From positions 1 through 33,029 of the forward strand of contig JAEUOJ010000069.1 in the NCBI GenBank assembly GCA_016789495.1: a stretch of 33,029 nt of DNA. The letters are read 5' to 3'. Of the stretch, positions 17,254 through 25,557 are shown in pieces. The translations under genes were made by a program, and so were the position numbers. The DNA is from Accumulibacter sp. (GTDB taxonomy: Bacteria; Pseudomonadota; Gammaproteobacteria; Burkholderiales; Rhodocyclaceae). Position 1 is the first letter of the stretch; each line of letters opens with the position of its first letter. A model generated the notes under the pieces. The model did no database searches and was not told the origin of the DNA. It worked only from the letters and a program-made list of their open reading frames with translations.

Positions 17254-18377
17254 GTCTGGCCAGCGCGCTGGTCGTTGGCAATGACGCGCTGCCGCAACTG
17301 GCGGAGGAGGCCTTTCGGGACGCGCTGGCGAAAACCGGTCAGCGACAGGCGAACGGCGTACTGCTGTTTCTCACCGCCGATTTCATCCGCCAGGCACAGG
17401 CGACGGTGACGGCGGTGGCGCGTGCCGCCCGCTGTACGCAAATCGCCGGTGGCGTCGCCGCCGGCTTGTTTACCGAACAGGGCTGGGTTCTCGATCGACC
17501 GGCCGCGGCGGTAATGGTTTTTGGCGGTGATTTGTCGCTGGCGCCACCCGAAATGCCGTACGCCTCGGGCGAGACTGACTCTTCGACGCTGCTCAGTTGC
17601 TTTGGCAACAGCCTGCCCGCCGAATGGGGCGAGACGCCGATGCGTTACGGCAGCAGTTTTAGCGGTCGCCCGGGACGCAGCGATTGGCTGACCTGGCAGC
17701 AGGCACGGGTCGTCGCGCATAGCGGCGTCCGCCTCGTCGGCGGGCGGCTCGACATTGCCGTCTCAAGAGGCTGGCAGGTGCTGGCCGACCCGCAGGACAT
17801 CGATGAAACGCGCGCTTACGATCTGCTGCAAGTCGGCGGCGTCAAGGCGCTGACCAGCCTGTTACGCCATCTGCCGCCGGAGCTGCGCGCCGCCGACCAC
17901 CTGCCGTTGGCCTCGCTAGGCGCGATGACTTTCCCCGATCGACAGATTGCCGATCGCGCTGCCGCGCAACGCGCCGTGGTCGATGGCAGCGCTCAACCCT
18001 TGGCGATCATTTCCGGCAACGCCGATCTGTCGCTGACCCTGGCGGAACGCCTATCACCGGGGCAACGACTGGTCTGGGCGGTGCGATCTCCGCAGACGGC
18101 GGTCGACGACATGCGCCACAGTCTGGCCGGTCTGACCATTCCGGAGGGAGAGGCACTCGGCGCGGTGGTCTTTTCCTGCATCGGCCGCGGGCCTTATTTC
18201 TACGACGGTGACGATCGCGATGTCGATTGTCTGCGCGAACGCTTTCCCGGTCTGCCGCTGATCGGCACCTACGGAACCGGCCAGCTGGCGCCCGGTCCGC
18301 CTGGCCGCTGGCGGCGCGTGCAAAACGCGGTGGTCACCGCGTTGATCGGCAAGACGCCGGTGGACGACGATGTTTAA
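17250..18377 (+). CDS. FIST-domain signal transduction/sensor protein
   Basis: This 375-residue soluble protein contains FIST_N (about residues 30-215) and FIST_C (about 220-360) domains. The start at 17250 has a strong GGAGGAA Shine-Dalgarno and overlaps the nth stop. Recognisable parts are the FIST_N strand LLFLTADFI, the VVAHSGVRLVGGRLDIAVSRGW region at the domain border, and the FIST_C end GAVVFSCIGRGPYFYDGDDRDV with LPLIGTYGTGQLAPG. FIST proteins are proposed to bind small ligands, possibly amino acids, and to act as sensory inputs. No output domain (kinase, GGDEF or MCP) is attached here, so the partner must be separate. It overlaps the next gene by 8 bases. Confidence 0.85.
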   Translation: MSLASALVVGNDALPQLAEEAFRDALAKTGQRQANGVLLFLTADFIRQAQATVTAVARAARCTQIAGGVAAGLFTEQGWVLDRPAAAVMVFGGDLSLAPPEMPYASGETDSSTLLSCFGNSLPAEWGETPMRYGSSFSGRPGRSDWLTWQQARVVAHSGVRLVGGRLDIAVSRGWQVLADPQDIDETRAYDLLQVGGVKALTSLLRHLPPELRAADHLPLASLGAMTFPDRQIADRAAAQRAVVDGSAQPLAIISGNADLSLTLAERLSPGQRLVWAVRSPQTAVDDMRHSLAGLTIPEGEALGAVVFSCIGRGPYFYDGDDRDVDCLRERFPGLPLIGTYGTGQLAPGPPGRWRRVQNAVVTALIGKTPVDDDV

Positions 18378-18798
18378 TCCCAGCCGCGAGCAAGTTCGAC
18401 AGTTCTTCTGCCAGTCGTGGCGCAAATATCGCCAACGCAGCATTCTCGAAGGAGCCGAAGCCACCGCCGCCGACCTGATCGTCGAGCACCCTGAATACCA
18501 TGCCTTGCTGGAAAATCAGGATCTGGCGATAACACAGGAATTCACTCCAGAAAGCGGGCAGATGAACCCGTTCCTGCATCTGTCGCTGCATCTGGCGATC
18601 GCCGAGCAGATCAGTATCGATCAGCCACCTGGCATCCGCGCGGCGTATCAGACGCTGCGCCAGCGTCTCGAGGTGCATGATGCCGAACACGCGCTGATCG
18701 AGTGCCTCGGCGAGGCCCTGTGGTACGCCCAGCGGCAAGGCGGCGCGATCGACCAGCCAGCGTATCTCGAATCGATTCGCCGACGGGCGAGCGGCTAG
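18370..18798 (+). CDS. DUF1841 family protein
   Basis: This 142-residue cytoplasmic protein matches the DUF1841 family as I remember it: MFNPSREQVRQFFCQSWRKY at the N-terminus, a central FTPESGQMNPFLHLSLHLAI stretch, and the HDAEHALIECLGEALWYAQR segment. The family is widespread in beta- and gammaproteobacteria and has no known function; the conserved His, Glu and Asp residues could bind metal. It overlaps the FIST gene by 8 bases and closes the long plus-strand operon. Confidence 0.85.
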   Translation: MFNPSREQVRQFFCQSWRKYRQRSILEGAEATAADLIVEHPEYHALLENQDLAITQEFTPESGQMNPFLHLSLHLAIAEQISIDQPPGIRAAYQTLRQRLEVHDAEHALIECLGEALWYAQRQGGAIDQPAYLESIRRRASG

Positions 18799-19164
18799 GC
18801 GAACTTCTGGCCTAACCGAATGGAAGACTGTGGGCCGCCTGAAGACGGTGGACACTCCTCAGTCGCCCACGGGCTTCGCAGGATCGTGTTGGCGACCTGC
18901 GTCGCGATCAGCGCGGGTCGAGGTGACGGATGATTCATGCGTCAATGCACATCCCCGTCGTCTGGCGATACGTCACGGCTGGTTGAACCGAACTGACAAG
19001 GCCAGTTTGTGGTCGATTGAAGCGGTCCTCCCGGCTGGCCCGTGATAGTGTGCGCCCCGCACCGCGCCGTCTTGACCCAAACGCCGAGGCCTGCTCGGGC
19101 ACTCCTAAGTTCGGCAGGCGCTTACCCTGCCGATGAACCAATCGCCACCGGTTGACCGACGATC
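18799..19164. other. Gap without a convincing gene
   Basis: This gap lies between the DUF1841 gene and the convergent small minus-strand gene. Short frames exist on both strands, but their translations are arginine-, serine- and proline-rich shadows without a ribosome site. Apart from a hairpin at 19111-19133 I see no structured element, tRNA, repeat or transposase remnant. Confidence 0.5.
19111..19133 (-). terminator. Possible hairpin terminator of the small minus-strand gene
   Basis: TCGGCAGG and its exact complement CCTGCCGA flank a 7-base loop. The hairpin lies 31 to 53 bases downstream of the stop of the minus-strand gene at 19165. There is no T run on either side, so function is uncertain. 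Confidence 0.3.
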
Positions 19165-19560
19165 TCAAACCTTGATGTTGATCCCACCGTCATCCGACGA
19201 TTGCCGCCGGCCACGGCTAACCCGGGTGTCGAGCAACACCGGACGATTTTGCTGGCGGCGGTCGCCCTGACGTCGTTCGTACGGAAACGACGCTCCGGCC
19301 GGCGGCACGACCTCGGTCGCTACGCCAGTCGACACGTCAGCGGCAACCGGCGCCGCGGCGGTCTCGGCAGCGACCGCCTGACGCTTGCCTCGCGCCACCG
19401 TCTGATACGACGTCGGTGCGTTCGCCCACCGCTCGCCGGATAACGAGTCGCCACTGGCGGAAGTGGCATCGACTTGACCGACCGCGGCGGGTTCGTCGGC
19501 GTCCTTGCCGACGGCGGCCGGCGGCAGCGGTGGAATCAATTCCGGAGGAATGCGCAACAT
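19165..19560 (-). CDS. Small hypothetical protein with arginine-rich C-terminal motif
   Basis: This 131-residue protein has no signal peptide or membrane segment. Its N-terminal two thirds are Pro/Ala/Thr-rich and probably disordered. The C-terminus carries YERRQGDRRQQNRPVLLDTR, then SRGRRQ, ending GGINIKV. Arg-rich GDRR...LLDTR...GRR motifs ending in IN(I/L)KV recur, as I remember, in small uncharacterised betaproteobacterial proteins, which argues for a real gene. ATG 19560 is preceded by GAGGG at about 7 bases; an upstream ATG at 19578 would add six residues. It is monocistronic and its function is unknown. Confidence 0.6.
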   Translation of the reverse strand: MLRIPPELIPPLPPAAVGKDADEPAAVGQVDATSASGDSLSGERWANAPTSYQTVARGKRQAVAAETAAAPVAADVSTGVATEVVPPAGASFPYERRQGDRRQQNRPVLLDTRVSRGRRQSSDDGGINIKV

Positions 19561-20024
19561 GCTCGACCCTCGCTCCAAACGGCGTCGCCGCCCCTCCTCG
19601 GACGACGGTCAGCCAACTTTCAAAATGGCCCTAAGGCCCGGTTGTTTCGCTCCCTGAGTCGACCTGCGACGGGCGCAGCAAAAACTTTAGCATCATCCTG
19701 AACGACTGGGCAGACTGAGGGCCGCCGGCGTCGGCGCGTTTGCCATCATCCACCGGCGATCCGGGCGGGTGGCGACGCCAGCCAGGAGCCGACAGACTCA
19801 GCCCTAGTGGAGCATCCGCCCAGCCAAACAAGTCCGCTTCTTATTTGATGGCGCTCTGTTCCTCCTACGGTAACTCGCTACCACAACACCGCCAATGCCG
19901 CTCTTCCTTGTAGGGAGGCGAAGGTGATCGATGGCGGGCCCGGCGCACGCTAGCTGTTTCTTCCATCGTCGGGACACCGTAGAATGAGATCTTTGGTGCC
20001 AATAGAATGTGCAGGTATGCCGCA
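19561..20024. other. Intergenic region between divergent genes
   Basis: This stretch separates the small minus-strand gene from dcd. It is less GC-rich than the coding parts around 19620-19700 and 19830-20010. A TAGAAT -10-like hexamer at 19980-19985 could serve dcd (5' leader about 33 bases), but its -35 is poor. No coding potential, RNA gene or clear riboswitch fold is apparent to me. Confidence 0.45.
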
Positions 20025-20591
20025 ATGTCCATCAAGTCGGATAAGTGGATTCGCCGGATGGCGGAACAGCACGGAATGATCGATCCGTTCGAACCGGCAC
20101 AGGTTCGCGAGGTGAATGGTCGCCGAATCGTTTCCTACGGTACATCCAGCTACGGTTACGACATTCGCTGCTCCGACGAATTCAAGCTGTTCACCAACCT
20201 CAACTCGACGATCGTCGATCCGAAGAACTTCGACGCGAATTCTTTCGTCGAGGTGAAAAACGAGTTCTGCATCATTCCTCCGAATTCGTTCGCCTTGGCG
20301 CGCACCATCGAATATTTCCGCATTCCGCGCAGCGTGCTTACCGTCTGTCTCGGCAAAAGCACTTACGCACGCTGCGGGATCATCGTCAATGTCACGCCGT
20401 TCGAACCGGAATGGGAAGGCCATGTGACACTGGAGTTTTCCAATACCACGCCGTTACCGGCAAAGATTTACGCCAACGAAGGAATCGCGCAGGTGCTGTT
20501 CTTCGAATCGGACGAAGAGTGCGAAACGTCGTACAAGGACCGCGGCGGCAAATATCAAGGGCAGTTGGGAGTGACCTTGCCCAAGATTTGA
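20025..20591 (+). CDS. dcd: dCTP deaminase
   Basis: This 188-residue homotrimeric enzyme converts dCTP to dUTP for thymidylate synthesis. Family motifs are [21 protein letters not shown] and [20 protein letters not shown], with Glu137 the catalytic glutamate (Glu138 in E. coli numbering), plus the C-terminal [13 protein letters not shown] nucleotide-binding tail. ATG 20025 was chosen over the upstream ATG at 20007 because [10 protein letters not shown] is the typical family start. It is followed 73 bases later by the amino-acid decarboxylase gene. Confidence 0.97.
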   Translation: MSIKSDKWIRRMAEQHGMIDPFEPAQVREVNGRRIVSYGTSSYGYDIRCSDEFKLFTNLNSTIVDPKNFDANSFVEVKNEFCIIPPNSFALARTIEYFRIPRSVLTVCLGKSTYARCGIIVNVTPFEPEWEGHVTLEFSNTTPLPAKIYANEGIAQVLFFESDEECETSYKDRGGKYQGQLGVTLPKI

Positions 20592-20664
20592 TCGGGCGCC
20601 ACAGCAGGAGCGCGATGACTCACCAGCGTTCGCTTTTCGTTGCTGATTTGCTTTTGGATCGACC

Positions 20665-22902
20665 ATGCATTTCAACTTCCCGGTAATCATCATCGACGAG
20701 GACTTCCGTTCGGAGAATTCCGGCGGGCTGGGTATCCGGGCGTTGGCCAAAGCCATCGAGAAGAAAGGTTTCGACGTTTTTGGCGTCACCAGCTTCGGCG
20801 ACCTGACGTCCTTCGCCCAGCAGCAAAGCCGTGCCTCGGCGTTCATTCTGACCATCGACGACAAGGAATTCCGCACCGACAGCGCCGAACAAACGGTGGC
20901 CAACCTGCGGGCCTTCGTCAAGGAAATCCGTTGTCGGAACGAGGATATCCCGATCTTTCTGTACGGCGAGACCCGGACCTCGCGGCATATTCCGAACGAC
21001 GTCCTCCGTGAACTGCATGGCTTCATCCACATGTTCGAGGACACACCGGAGTTCATCGGCCGCTATGTGGTTCGGGAGGCGCGCGCCTACCTCGAGAGCC
21101 TGTCGCCGCCATTTTTCCGGGCACTCACCCACTACGCCGAGGATGGCTCGTATTCCTGGCATTGCCCGGGCCATTCCGGCGGCGTGGCTTTTCTGAAAAG
21201 CCCGGTCGGCCGGATGTTCCATCAGTTTTTCGGCGAAAACATGTTGCGCGCCGACGTCTGCAACGCCGTCGAGGAACTCGGCCAATTGCTCGACCATACC
21301 GGGCCGGTCGCCGCCTCCGAACGCAATGCGGCGCGCATCTTCAACGCCGACCACCTGTTTTTCGTCACCAACGGCACCTCGACATCGAACAAGATCGTCT
21401 GGCATTCGACCGTCGCGCCGGGTGACATCGTCGTCGTGGACCGCAATTGCCACAAGTCGGTGCTGCATTCGATCATCATGACCGGCGCCGTGCCGGTGTT
21501 CCTGATGCCGACCCGCAACCATTACGGCATCATCGGTCCGATTCCGAAGGAGGAATTCCGCTGGGAAAACATTCGGAAAAAGATCGAAGCGCATCCCTTC
21601 GCCTCGCAGGTCGCCGCCAAACCGCGTGTGCTGACCATCACCCAGAGCACTTATGATGGCATCCTCTACAACGTCGAGGAAATCAAGGAGATGCTCGACG
21701 GAGCGATCGATACGCTCCATTTCGACGAAGCCTGGCTGCCACACGCCGCTTTCCACGATTTCTACGGCGACTACCACGCCATAGGTGCCGACCGGCCTCG
21801 CTGCAAGGAATCGATGATCTTTTCGACGCAATCGACGCACAAGCTGCTGGCCGGTCTGTCGCAGGCTTCGCAAATCCTGGTGCAGAATTCCGAAGGACGG
21901 ACGCTGGACCGCGACGTGTTCAACGAAGCGTATCTGATGCATACCTCGACCTCACCGCAGTACGCGATCATCGCCTCCTGCGACGTCGCCGCGGCGATGA
22001 TGGAGGCGCCGGGCGGCACCGCGCTGGTCGAGGAATCGATCGCCGAGGCGCTCAATTTCCGCAGCACGATGAACAAGGTGGCCAGCGAATGGGGCGCCGA
22101 CTGGTGGTTCAAGGTGTGGGGACCGGAGAACATCGCCGGAGAGCAGATCGAGGAGCGGGCGGCGTGGATTCTCAAGCCCGACGAGCGCTGGCACGGTTTC
22201 GGCAACCTCGCCGAAGGTTTCAATATGCTCGATCCGATCAAGGCGACGATCATCACCCCGGGTCTGGACGTCGACGGCGCCTTTGCCGAATGGGGAATTC
22301 CGGCGGCGATCGTCACCAAGTATCTCGCCGAACACGGGATCATCGTCGAGAAATGCGGGCTGTATTCGTTCTTCATCATGTTCACCATCGGCATTACCAA
22401 AGGCCGCTGGAACACCATGGTCACCGAACTGCAACAGTTCAAGGACGGCTACGACCAGAATCTTCCGCTATGGAAAGTAATGCCGGAATTTCTGGCGAAG
22501 AACCCACGCTATGAAGGCTTGGGTCTCAAGGACCTCTGCCGGCAGATTCACGGCATCTACGCCGCCAACGACGTCGCGCACCTGACCACCCGGATGTACC
22601 TGTCGGACATGGAACCGGCGATGAAGCCGACCGACGCTTTCGCCCGGATGGCGCACCGCGAGATCGATCGGGTACCGATCGACCAATTGGTGGGGCGGAT
22701 CACCAGCACCCTGCTGACCCCCTACCCGCCCGGCATCCCGTTGCTGATTCCCGGCGAGCGTTTCAACGCCACCATCGTCCGCTACCTGCAGTTCGCCCGC
22801 GATTTCAACGAACAGTTTCCCGGCTTCGAAACCGACGTACACGGTCTGGTCCAGACCATGATCGACGGCAAGGCGGTTTACGCAGTCGATTGCGTCCGCT
22901 GA
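20665..22902 (+). CDS. Arginine/lysine/ornithine decarboxylase (PLP, fold type I)
   Basis: This 745-residue enzyme has the layout of the large inducible-type basic amino-acid decarboxylases. It has an N-terminal wing/response-regulator-like domain (about 1-130), a PLP domain, and a C-terminal domain ending near HGLVQTMIDGKAVYAVDC. PLP-site features are YSWHCPGHSGGVAFLKSPVG, HFDEAWLPHAAF (cofactor Asp) and STQSTHKLLAGLSQAS with Lys393 forming the Schiff base. The HFDEAW sequence is AdiA-like, while LPHAAF differs from AdiA, LdcC and SpeC as I recall them, so the substrate is left open. No antiporter gene (adiC/cadB/potE) is adjacent, which points to polyamine or general metabolism more than an acid-resistance pair. 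Confidence 0.92.
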   Translation: MHFNFPVIIIDEDFRSENSGGLGIRALAKAIEKKGFDVFGVTSFGDLTSFAQQQSRASAFILTIDDKEFRTDSAEQTVANLRAFVKEIRCRNEDIPIFLYGETRTSRHIPNDVLRELHGFIHMFEDTPEFIGRYVVREARAYLESLSPPFFRALTHYAEDGSYSWHCPGHSGGVAFLKSPVGRMFHQFFGENMLRADVCNAVEELGQLLDHTGPVAASERNAARIFNADHLFFVTNGTSTSNKIVWHSTVAPGDIVVVDRNCHKSVLHSIIMTGAVPVFLMPTRNHYGIIGPIPKEEFRWENIRKKIEAHPFASQVAAKPRVLTITQSTYDGILYNVEEIKEMLDGAIDTLHFDEAWLPHAAFHDFYGDYHAIGADRPRCKESMIFSTQSTHKLLAGLSQASQILVQNSEGRTLDRDVFNEAYLMHTSTSPQYAIIASCDVAAAMMEAPGGTALVEESIAEALNFRSTMNKVASEWGADWWFKVWGPENIAGEQIEERAAWILKPDERWHGFGNLAEGFNMLDPIKATIITPGLDVDGAFAEWGIPAAIVTKYLAEHGIIVEKCGLYSFFIMFTIGITKGRWNTMVTELQQFKDGYDQNLPLWKVMPEFLAKNPRYEGLGLKDLCRQIHGIYAANDVAHLTTRMYLSDMEPAMKPTDAFARMAHREIDRVPIDQLVGRITSTLLTPYPPGIPLLIPGERFNATIVRYLQFARDFNEQFPGFETDVHGLVQTMIDGKAVYAVDCVR

Positions 22903-22919
22903 CCCGAAGCCTATCGGGT
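22902..22919 (+). terminator. Short hairpin after the decarboxylase gene
   Basis: ACCCGA and TCGGGT pair across a 6-base loop, directly at the decarboxylase stop and followed by TTGAG. The next gene, livF, is convergent. The stem is short and the T run minimal, so this is a weak candidate. Confidence 0.3.
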
Positions 22920-23035
22920 TTGAGAGTGTCCGCGCCGGCGAAGCCACCCCGCACGGAACCGCAAGCCGGATGGTCGGAGTAGTGCCATAGGCCGGCCAGT
23001 CGCCCCGTTTGCCGGTCAGCGCCTTGCCGGCCTGC

Positions 23036-23794
23036 TCACTGCCTACGGCCGAAACCCAGGTAACTCTCGATCACCCGCGGGTCATTCGCCAATTCATCGC
23101 TCGGTCCTTCGAGGGACAGTTCACCGGTTTCCAGGACATAACCGTAATCGGCGACCTGCAGCGCGGCGCGGGCGTTCTGTTCGACGAGCAGGATCGCGAC
23201 ACCGGTTTTTTTCAGGTTGGCGACGGTACGGAAAATTTCCTTGATGATCAGCGGCGCCAGTCCGAGGCTGGGTTCGTCGAGCAACAGAAGCTTGGGTTTG
23301 GCCATCAAGGCGCGGCCCATGGCCAGCATCTGCCGTTCGCCACCGGAAAGCGTGCCGGCCAGCTGCCGGCGCCGTTCTAATAGCCGCGGGAAAAGGTTGA
23401 ACACCTGATCGATGGTTTCCAGATGGTCGCGATGGCCGGCACGATAGCGGTCGAAAGCGCCGAGCAGCAGGTTGTCCTCGATGTTCAATTCGGCGAACAA
23501 TTCGCGCTTTTCCGGCACCAGGGTGATTCCCTGGCGAACCAGTTGTTCGACGCGACGACCGGCGCCTTGCCGCTGCCCAAGATAGACGATCTCTCCCTGC
23601 ACCGGCAACAGGCCGATCAACGCTGAAAGCAGCGTCGTCTTGCCGGCACCGTTCGGGCCGATGACGGTGACGATCTCGCCCTTGCGGACTTTCAACGCCA
23701 CGCCGTGCAGGGCGGCGACCTTGCCATAACTCGCCGTCAGTTCGTTGACTTCAAGGACCAGCGGCGCCTCGCCTGCCTGGACTAACGTGTTCAT
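23036..23794 (-). CDS. livF: Liv-type ABC transporter ATP-binding protein LivF
   Basis: This 252-residue cytoplasmic ATPase has Walker A GPNGAGKTT, signature LSGGERQM, Walker B LLLLDEPSLGLAP and the switch histidine replaced by Gln in LLVEQNARAAL, as is usual for LivF. It energises uptake of branched-chain or related amino acids with LivG. It overlaps the upstream livM-livG fusion by 4 bases and is the last gene of the operon. Confidence 0.95.
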   Translation of the reverse strand: MNTLVQAGEAPLVLEVNELTASYGKVAALHGVALKVRKGEIVTVIGPNGAGKTTLLSALIGLLPVQGEIVYLGQRQGAGRRVEQLVRQGITLVPEKRELFAELNIEDNLLLGAFDRYRAGHRDHLETIDQVFNLFPRLLERRRQLAGTLSGGERQMLAMGRALMAKPKLLLLDEPSLGLAPLIIKEIFRTVANLKKTGVAILLVEQNARAALQVADYGYVLETGELSLEGPSDELANDPRVIESYLGFGRRQ

Positions 23795-25557
23795 TCGACC
23801 CCCCCGAGATAGGCCTGGACGACCGCCGGGTGGCGCTGGATTTCGTCGGGACGGCCGGTGGCGAGTTTGCGGCCGAACTCGATGACCACCACCCGGTCGG
23901 CGAGACCCATCACGAAGTCCATGTCGTGTTCGACGAGCAGGATGCCGATCCCTTCATCGCGCAAGCGACGCAACAGATCGTCGAGCGCCTGTTTTTCGAG
24001 GTAACGCAAACCGGCGGCCGGTTCGTCGAGCAGCAGCAGGCAGGGGTCGGCGGCCAGCGCGCGCGCGATTTCGACCAGGCGCTGCTTGCCAAGCGGCAGG
24101 CTGCCGGCAGCGGAGCCGAAGTGTTCGGCCAGACCGCAACGTTCGAGTTGTCGCGCCGCTTCGCGCAGCAGGCGCGCTTCCTCGACACGATCGGCGCGAC
24201 AGGCGGCGGCGAGCAATCCTTGTCGTCCGCGCAGGTGCGCGCCGATGGCGACGTTTTCCAGCACGCTCATCGCTGGCAACAGCCGGACATGCTGGAAGGT
24301 TCGGCTCAGGCCACGGCGGGCGATTTCCCGTGCCGGCAGCTTCTCGACCGGTTCGCCACGAAAATGGACCGCACCGCTGGTCAGCGGTTCGACGCCGGAA
24401 ATGCCGTCGAAAAGGGTACTTTTTCCAGCGCCGTTCGGGCCGATCAGCGCCATCACTTCGCCGGCGCGGACGTCGAAAGAGACCTGGTCGTTGGCGCATA
24501 GCCCGCCGAAATACTTGGTCGCCTGTTTCACTTCAAGCAGCACCTCGCCGGCCGCTGGTCGAGGCCGGCGCGGCAAAGGCTCGACCTCGCCGGCCGGGAT
24601 CCGCACCGGCGGCGGTGGAAAGATTCGCTGCAGCAACGGCCAGACTCCGTCGCGAGCACGTTGCAGGACGACGATCATCAACACTCCGAAAACAATCATC
24701 TCGAAATTTCCACTCTCACCAAGCAGCCGCGGCAGCCCATCCTGCAGCCATTGCTTGAGCAGTGTGATCAGCCCGGCACCGACGATCGCTCCCCAGACGT
24801 GCGAAACGCCGCCGACCACGGCCATGAACAGGTATTCGATCCCTTGTGTCAGGGAAAACGGCGTCGGATTGACGAAACGTTGCAGATGCGCGTACAGCCA
24901 GCCGGAAAGACTGGCCAGCAGGGCGGCGAGGGTAAACACCACGATCTTGGCGCGCGGGGTGTGCACTCCCATTGCCTCGGCCATCACCGACCCGCCCTTC
25001 AAGGCGCGGACGGCGCGACCTTCGCGCGAATCGAGCAGGTTGCGGGTCGCGAAAACGGCCAGCAGCAACGCCAACCAGATCAGGTAGAAGTATTCCTGGC
25101 CGGATTTCAGTTCGTAGTCACCCAGGCGCAACGGCGGCAAGCCGCCCATACCGGTATGACCACCGAGCGCGTCAAGGTTGCCAAACAAAAAATACAGACT
25201 GATTCCCCAGGCAATGGTCCCCAAAGGCAGGAAATGGCCCGAGAGACGCAAGGTGACCAGCCCGAGCGTCAATGCCACCACCGTGGTCAGCGCCAGTCCG
25301 ACAGGCAGGGTCAGCCACGGCGACAGCCCATGGACGGTGGTCAGATACGCCGAGGTGTAGGCGCCGAGACCGACAAAGGCGGCCTGGCCGAACGAGGTCA
25401 CCCCGCCGACCCCGGTGAGGATCACCAACCCGAGCGCGACCAGGGCGTACAGGCCAATGTAATTGAGCAGCGTGACATGAAACTCGGGTAACAGCAAGGG
25501 AGCGACGGCCAGCGCGACGAGCAACAACAACGGCAGGAAGCGGCCGACGAGCGTCAT
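23791..25557 (-). CDS. livMG: Fused permease-ATPase LivM-LivG
   Basis: A single 588-residue frame fuses two subunits. Residues ~1-310 are a LivM-type permease with about nine helices (e.g. YALVALGLVILTGVGGVTSF and the ABC-contact ALKGGSVMAEAMGV loop). A Pro/Arg-rich linker follows, and from ~342 onward there is a LivG-type ATPase with GPNGAGKS, Walker B LLLLDEPAAGL and the switch region LLVEHDMDFV. The ABC signature is the atypical LPLGKQR in place of LSGGQQR-like sequences. There is no internal stop or ribosome site at the junction. It overlaps livF and livH by 4 bases each. Liv importers may also take urea, amides or aromatic compounds. Confidence 0.93.
   Translation of the reverse strand: MTLVGRFLPLLLLVALAVAPLLLPEFHVTLLNYIGLYALVALGLVILTGVGGVTSFGQAAFVGLGAYTSAYLTTVHGLSPWLTLPVGLALTTVVALTLGLVTLRLSGHFLPLGTIAWGISLYFLFGNLDALGGHTGMGGLPPLRLGDYELKSGQEYFYLIWLALLLAVFATRNLLDSREGRAVRALKGGSVMAEAMGVHTPRAKIVVFTLAALLASLSGWLYAHLQRFVNPTPFSLTQGIEYLFMAVVGGVSHVWGAIVGAGLITLLKQWLQDGLPRLLGESGNFEMIVFGVLMIVVLQRARDGVWPLLQRIFPPPPVRIPAGEVEPLPRRPRPAAGEVLLEVKQATKYFGGLCANDQVSFDVRAGEVMALIGPNGAGKSTLFDGISGVEPLTSGAVHFRGEPVEKLPAREIARRGLSRTFQHVRLLPAMSVLENVAIGAHLRGRQGLLAAACRADRVEEARLLREAARQLERCGLAEHFGSAAGSLPLGKQRLVEIARALAADPCLLLLDEPAAGLRYLEKQALDDLLRRLRDEGIGILLVEHDMDFVMGLADRVVVIEFGRKLATGRPDEIQRHPAVVQAYLGGVE

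Noticed and set aside
18830-19045. 71-codon frame after the DUF1841 gene
   Set aside because: It has no ribosome site, and its composition is unlike real proteins of this window.
19669-19689. TAAAGTTT on the minus strand, resembling a FliA (sigma-28) -35 element before the small Arg-rich gene
   Set aside because: At the required 11-base spacing the downstream sequence matches the GCCGATAA -10 at only 3 of 8 positions.
20620-21942. 440-codon open frame on the minus strand opposite the decarboxylase gene
   Set aside because: It lies wholly antisense to a well-supported enzyme. Its translation is Arg/Val/His-rich with no domain, as expected of a GC-rich shadow frame.
24086-25087. 333-codon plus-strand frame opposite the livMG fusion
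   Set aside because: It is a Ser/Arg/Pro-rich shadow of the LivM and LivG coding sequence.
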